Part shown: piece by piece, positions 4,817 to 5,163 of the stretch
Numbering within the stretch: the first letter of the stretch is position 1
Layout: each line of letters begins with the position of its first letter
Assembly: GCA_002322035.1 (NCBI GenBank)
Contig: DCNF01000086.1
Span: 15,307-20,469, forward strand
DNA from: Geobacter sp. UBA1603
Lineage (GTDB): Bacteria; Desulfobacterota; Desulfuromonadia; Geobacterales; Pseudopelobacteraceae
Reading direction: 5' to 3'
Length of the DNA stretch: 5,163 nucleotides
Position numbers and translations under genes: made by a program
The notes under the pieces: model-generated
Seen by the model: the letters and a program-made list of their open reading frames with translations, nothing else
Database searches by the model: none
Told to the model about the DNA's origin: nothing

Positions 4817-5163
4817 TCCCCGACGATAAAGTCCGCGAGGTTGCAGAACGGGCCTCGATTGTTGATGTGATATCGGAATACGTTCAGCTGCGCCGCTCGG
4901 GAGCAAATTTTCTCGGCCTCTGCCCGTTCCATAGCGAGAAGACGCCATCATTCAATGTCAACCCCGCCCGGGAGATCTTTCACTGTTTTGGCTGTGGTGC
5001 CGGCGGGAATGTATTTTCCTTTGTCATGAAGATCGAGGGGGTCGGCTTTCCTGAAGCGGTCAAGCTGCTGGCCCGAAAAACCGGCATCCAGATCGAGGAA
5101 CGTCAGCTGACCCCGGCGGAACGGCAGTCGCAGGACGAGCGACAGGAGTTCCAGCGAATTAAC
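4813..5163 (+). CDS. dnaG: DNA primase DnaG (3' partial)
   Basis: DnaG synthesises the RNA primers for chromosome replication together with the DnaB helicase. Only the first 117 codons lie in the window; the frame is open to the last base. The N-terminal zinc-binding domain is complete: Cys37 and His40 in LCPFHSEKTPSF and Cys58/Cys61 in FHCFGCGAGGN form the CHC2 site that recognises template DNA. The helix EAVKLLARKTGIQIEE (81-96) leads toward the RNA polymerase (TOPRIM) domain, which lies beyond the window. The ATG overlaps the cvpA stop (ATGA), and CAGG (4802-4805) 7 nt upstream serves as a modest ribosome binding site. The rpsU...dnaG order matches the widely conserved macromolecular synthesis cluster, in which rpoD usually follows. 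Confidence 0.98.
   Translation, partial: MIPDDKVREVAERASIVDVISEYVQLRRSGANFLGLCPFHSEKTPSFNVNPAREIFHCFGCGAGGNVFSFVMKIEGVGFPEAVKLLARKTGIQIEERQLTPAERQSQDERQEFQRIN

Noticed and set aside
4739..4951. Minus-strand frame of 70 codons across the cvpA-dnaG junction
   Set aside because: It is antisense to both genes at a conserved overlap and has no recognisable features.

Overview
The window is a GC-rich, tightly packed stretch of bacterial chromosome with every recognisable gene on the + strand. It has the tail of a chemotaxis-type receptor with a hemerythrin domain, a late histidine-biosynthesis cluster, and the rpsU-to-dnaG 'macromolecular synthesis' genes. A methyl-accepting chemotaxis protein (MCP) with a C-terminal hemerythrin domain, next to his genes and an rpsU-yqeY-cvpA-dnaG run, suggests a Desulfuromonadales/Geobacteraceae-like deltaproteobacterium. 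That placement is inferred from gene content and style, not from a database search.

Region 1 (1-849) is the 3' end of an MCP. The signalling hairpin, a probable methylation site and a complete hemerythrin ligand set are visible; the sensor, membrane and HAMP parts lie upstream. Its stop codon overlaps the hisH start by 4 nt.

Region 2 (846-3471) is hisH, hisA, hisF and hisE. HisH and HisF form imidazole glycerol phosphate synthase, HisA makes the PRFAR substrate for it, and HisE performs an earlier pyrophosphohydrolase step. hisA, hisF and hisE are packed within a few nucleotides of each other. hisH and hisA are separated by a 175-nt AT-richer gap holding a small element with inverted and direct CTCCGTG-type repeats.

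Region 3 (3472-5163) begins with a near-consensus extended -10 sigma-70 promoter. It drives rpsU (ribosomal protein S21), yqeY (GatB/YqeY domain), cvpA (membrane protein) and the start of dnaG (primase, cut by the window end). yqeY and cvpA are separated by about 100 nt containing a perfect 10-bp hairpin without a U-tract; cvpA and dnaG overlap by 4 nt.

Most of the content is conserved housekeeping. The points most worth following up are the translational coupling of a putative oxygen/redox-sensing receptor to hisH, the repeat element inside the his cluster, and the hairpin ahead of cvpA. I see no clear sign of a wholly new system, and no CRISPR array, tRNA, rRNA or intact transposon.
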